Part shown: in pieces, positions 60,395 through 64,000 of the stretch | Position numbering within the stretch: the stretch's first letter is position 1 | How the letters are laid out: every line of letters begins with the position of its first letter | Source of the DNA: Pleodorina starrii | Taxonomy: Eukaryota; Chlorophyta; Chlorophyceae; Chlamydomonadales; Volvocaceae | DNA length: 64,000 bases | Direction: 5' to 3' | NCBI GenBank assembly: GCA_030267565.1 | Contig: BRXU01000017.1 | Span: 1,458,501 to 1,522,500 of the forward strand | Position numbers and translations under genes: made by a program | The notes under the pieces: generated by a model | What the model saw: only the letters and a program-made list of their open reading frames with translations | Databases searched by the model: none | Told to the model about the DNA's origin: nothing

Positions 60395-60884
60395 ATGGAT
60401 TCCATCGCCGAGCTTGGGGACCTCCTGGTGAACGCTTTCATTAGGTGTGGATGTAAAAGTAATTGTTATGTGTCACGTGTTCCTAAGCGAGAGCCCCTTC
60501 GGTCGCTCCCGCCTGCCTCTCGCCTGCCGTATGAACCGATTGAGGCAAGCAGACAGCCATTCACTCTCAACCCGTCCATGTACATTCCAGGTAAAAGGGG
60601 ATGCGTTGACTCCATCCCTACTGGAAAAGGCTCGCGCCCCGTTGCCCAAGTGCCTAGCCAGCAAAGGTCACAGCCTTCTCGTCCCCGTGGGCGCTGCTTT
60701 AGTGCTGTTCTCCCAGGTGCCCCCGATCACTCAGAACGCCTGGGTATCGGTGCATGTATGTAGGCTCCCAACCCAAACCACAAAACCTCGTCCTCAGGGC
60801 CCCCGGTGCTCGTCCGTTCTCAGGGCGAGTCGCCCACAGTGTAACGCCCCGTCATCACGAACACCACGGCATGTCACCCCATAA
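60395..60884 (+). CDS. Hypothetical small protein
   Basis: Two exons join in phase: 60395-60444 (MDSIAELGDLLVNAFI, then split R) and 60545-60884, giving about 129 residues. The second exon reads through SLLEKARAPLPKCLASKGHS and a short hydrophobic stretch LLVPVGAALVLFS before a low-complexity end. A further splice at TCCCAG|GTGCCC (60716) is possible, so the C-terminus is uncertain. A plus-strand TGTAA at 61475 could end the transcript. The family is not recognised. It lies divergent from the HECT gene and convergent to the Gln-rich gene. Confidence 0.35.
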
Positions 60885-62054
60885 TGTCTCCAGTGCCACC
60901 CGACCCCAATGATATGCAGCAGCACACATTATACCGGTAGCAGCAGCCGAAACGCTCCAACACAGCTCCTTCACGGCTCCTGGCTTGGGCCCCCCCACCC
61001 ACCCAGGAAGGAAGGAAGGCACGGTTTGGACGGTCGGGCAGGCGCGGCCCTGTGAGCCAATACCTCGCCCCCGGCAAAGCCGCCCTTTTTGTCTGCCCAG
61101 GCGTAATTCGAGGCGTAGGGCCATTGTCCTATGTCCCCGCGTGCTCAACAGTCAGTCACCTCAGCCAACAGCTATTTCCAACAGTATGCAAAACGGTCAG
61201 CTCTGCGCACGTGCGCAGGCAAGGGGCGAGGTTGAACGCAACAGCCGGCCAGAAAGCACACATCGGCTGGCTGCAGATCCGTACTGAATACATGTTGCGA
61301 CGATGGCACGCCGCAGGGCATCTGAACCCGCGTCGGACGGGCCCTGCACACACACACAGAGGCTCGTTCTGAACGTGCCCACAAACACATATTTCCACCG
61401 TATTCCGTAAAGCGCAAAGGCCAATGCGACGACAGGGACAAAGGGCGCCCCCACGCGAGCGCCCATACGACGTAGAAATGTAACAGCGACACGCGTGTCA
61501 CACGGCGCGTGCCGCTCAGGCGCGCCGCCATTTCCTTCCCACAACGCAACCAGTCGTCCAGACCACACGGACAAAAACCCAAACCTGCACGTGAACGTGA
61601 CAGTGAACGTGAACGTGACAGTCAAGTCGTCGAAGGGACGGGTTGGCCAAACCCGCACGCGCCGTCCTTCTACCGAGCCTCCGCAGGCACACCGGCACAC
61701 CGGCCGGCTCTCCATCGCCCCTGTGCCGAACCCGACGTCGCCCTCCAGCGAGCCAGGCAGGCCGAACCGGAACGCGACTACCGTGGCGGCTCTCTGACAT
61801 TCCGTGTTAAAGCTCGGCCCCTCCGCTTGCAAGCTCAGGCCTAGAACCTGAACGCATACCCCGCAGTGTCCGGGTGGGGCGCCGCAACAGTGAGCAGTAA
61901 CGCCTCGTCCTTCTCGCCCCTCCGCCCTTTTTTGCCACCACCACCATTGGCCACCCATTGGCCACCCATTGGCCCACCCTGGGCGGTCCTTCACACCAGC
62001 TCCAACCCCACCATCCCCAGCCCCGCAACCACCCTGGCCGCCCACCCCAAGGCC
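60885..62054. other. Spacer between convergent genes
   Basis: This region likely contains the 3' UTRs of the hypothetical (+) and Gln-rich (-) genes. It includes a short GTGAAC/GTGACA hexamer repeat at about 61591-61622 and a TGGCCACCCAT repeat near 61948. No further gene was seen. Confidence 0.5.
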
Positions 62055-64000
62055 CTACGCCGCTCCTGGGCGAGAGCCCGGCTGCATTCCATTCGCCACC
62101 GGCACCATGCCCGCCGGAAGCGCGGCCTGGTGGTGTTGGTGGTGGTGCTGCTGCTGCATGGCCGCCATGAACGCCTGTGGCGTGTAGCCAGCAGCCTGCT
62201 GCTGCTGCTGCTGCTGCGGCTGCTGGGGTTGTTGGTGTTGGTTTTGATGGAAGCGCACCTGGCCGCCGAGTTGGACCATTCCCTGCGGCTGGTGCGGCGG
62301 CGGTTGAAGTTGCGGCTGGTGCGGCTGTGGTTGGTGCTGGGTGTACTGCTGGGGCTGGGGCTGCTGTGGGTACTGCTGGGGCTGGGGCTGGGGCTGGGGA
62401 AGGGGCTGGGGCTGCATGCGCAGGGACTGGCCCACCGTCCCTGCTGCGGGCAGCTGCGGAACCGCGAACTGGCCCGGGGCTCCCTGCGGGGGCAGCTGCT
62501 GCGGGGGCAGCTGCTGCGGGGGCTGCTGCGGCAGTGGCAGCGGCTGCTGCTGGCCCTGCTGCGCCTGGGCTTGCTGCTGCTGCTGCTGCTGCTGCAATTG
62601 CGCCTGTGCCTGCAGCGGGCAGGGGCCGCACAGCCATTACAAACAAAGCAACAGCGCAACGCTATGCCCCGGGGGAGTTCCAGGCCGTGTACCGTATTTT
62701 GTGGACCATGGCAATGTGCACTGCCCTGCCATCCACGTCACCCACCCGCCGAACCAGGCAGTCCCTCAAGTGTCAAAGCTTCCGTTCCACCGCTGCGGTC
62801 ATCGTTGCTTCGATGCTACCCCTGCAGTGTCAAGCCGCAGTTCCACGACCCGCGACCCCCGCCCACCTGCGTCGCCGCGAGAATCCGCTGCTGCAGCTGC
62901 ATCTGGACCTGCGCCTGGAACAGCTGCTGCGCGTGCTGCAGCTGCGCCTGCGCGTGCTGCAGCTGCTGCGCGTGCTGCGCCTGATGGCCCTGCGGCGCCT
63001 GCTGGTGCAGCTGCTGCGCGTGCTGCAGCTGCTCCTGCGCCTTCTGCAGCTGCTGCGCGATCTGCACGTGCTGCTGCTCCTGCAGTACCGCCTGGGCTGT
63101 GGCCTGCACTTGGGCGGGCGTCAGCAACGTGCCAGGCACGAAGCCGCGAGGGAAGCCCGGAGCCACGCCGGAAGCGGCCGCTGCCGCGGCAGCTGCCGCT
63201 GCCGCAGCCGCGGGCGCCACCAGCAGCGGCGCCGGCGGCCGCAAGCCGGGCGGGCCGCCTGCGAGGCAGCAGTCAAAAGAGGGATAGGAACGGTGAGCGG
63301 GGTCCGGCAAGAGGTAAGGGGCAGTCTAGGGAGGATGACGGGAGGTAGGACAGCGGTAGCGCAGCAGCAAGGGGCGGGGGGGGGGGTGCACCGCTACGGA
63401 TAACGGAAGTGGAAGTGGAGGCGGAGGTGGAAGTGGAGGCGGAAGTGGAAGCGGGGATTTGGGCCGAAGGAGGAAGGGGGCATTGCTACAGCCTCAGTCT
63501 CCAGGGGGGCGTGAAACAGGGTTGAGCGTGTCATTGCACTTGATGGACGGAAGCAGAGGTCGGGAACCCAGAATCCAGCAGCAGCTTGTGATGGGACGTA
63601 AGCAGACAAGCACCGCTGAGACGCACACGCACACACACACAGACACACACACACCTGCATGCTGTTGTTGCGGCATGGGCGGCTGCTGGGCCGCTGACGC
63701 CAGCTGCGCCCTCGCCTGCGCCTGCGCCTGAAGGTACTGCTGCTGCTGCTGCTGCTGGGGTTGCGCCGCCGTCGCCGTCACCATTCCCGTGGCCGCGCCC
63801 GGCCTCGGAGCACCGTTCGCCGCCGCCATTCCGGGTTGCATTCCCGCCACCCCGGCTGCTAATTGCTGCCCCGACTGCTTCCGCTGCAACATCTGCTGTT
63901 GCTGCTGCAGGTGGTGGTTGTATGTGCCGGAGCCCGCCGGCACGCCTTGTGAGGTGGCGCCTACGCCGGGAGGGAGGGCAGGCGCCAAGTGCAAGCCAGG
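62055..64000 (-). CDS. Gln/Ala-rich protein, 3' part
   Basis: Visible exons join in phase: 63655-64000 (open at the window edge), 62867-63258 and 62055-62609 (stop TAG). The protein is dominated by Gln with Pro, Ala, His and Leu: poly-Gln runs (around 62573-62596 and 63740-63760), a poly-Ala run at about 63177-63220, and a Gln/Leu/His/Ala-rich block with repeated QLQHAQQ-like units that could form a coiled coil. It ends in a Met/His/Gln-rich stretch with MVPVANGMQPGSRPGAA. Such composition is typical of transcriptional coactivators or RNA-granule proteins, but no defining domain is visible here, so the family must be read from the missing 5' part. Confidence 0.6.
63408..63456. repeat. GGAAGT/GGAGGC hexamer repeat
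   Basis: About eight purine-rich hexamers (GGAAGT, GGAGGC, GGAGGT) in an intron of the Gln-rich gene; on the coding strand this is a pyrimidine tract. Confidence 0.85.

Overview
This window is nuclear DNA of a GC-rich green alga, most likely a volvocine such as a Chlamydomonas, Gonium or Volvox relative. The evidence is many short exons broken by GT-AG introns, long Ala/Gly/Gln/Pro homopolymer runs in coding exons, TGTAA poly(A) signals, a thylakoid-lumen cyclophilin and plant-type MED12 sequence. I saw no bacterial operons, no CRISPR array and no recognisable transposon protein. All gene models were built by eye from splice signals, reading-phase continuity and family resemblance. Coordinates are gene spans, and exon positions are given in each entry.

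Layout, left to right. (1) 1-3893 (+): 3' part of a gene with a scavenger-receptor-like (SRCR) segment, partly resolved. (2) 6482-11925 (-): aldo/keto-reductase-like protein with a 158-residue N-terminal extension. (3) 14088-17975 (-): three-RRM RNA-binding protein resembling RBM45. (4) 19215-26564 (+): armadillo-repeat protein whose tenth intron holds a perfect 27 x 27-bp minisatellite. (5) 28477-31393 (+): lumenal cyclophilin with a 22-nt microexon. (6) 32843-35562 (-): low-molecular-weight tyrosine-phosphatase-like protein lacking the catalytic Cys; 5' end unresolved. (7) 36888-51173 (+): a giant 15-exon Mediator subunit 12 homologue. (8) 54531-59624 (-): HECT ubiquitin ligase with a probable lipid anchor and an unusual C-terminal tail. 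(9) 60395-60884 (+): a small hypothetical gene. (10) 62055-64000 (-): 3' part of a Gln/Ala-rich gene.

Genes 3/4, 6/7 and 8/9 are divergent and share AT-richer intergenic DNA that probably holds promoters; 5/6, 7/8 and 9/10 are convergent. The genes do not form a pathway. MED12, the RBM45-like protein and the Gln-rich protein point to gene expression, the HECT ligase to protein turnover or signalling, and the cyclophilin to the chloroplast.

The most unusual signals are a dispersed near-palindrome YGACCCRYGGGTCR, found 11 times, always inside gene models and 9 times in introns; a GTACGG(CA) word that recurs throughout and supplies many 5' splice sites; two enzyme-family proteins that appear to have lost catalytic residues; and a HECT ligase whose last splice donor contains an in-frame stop codon.
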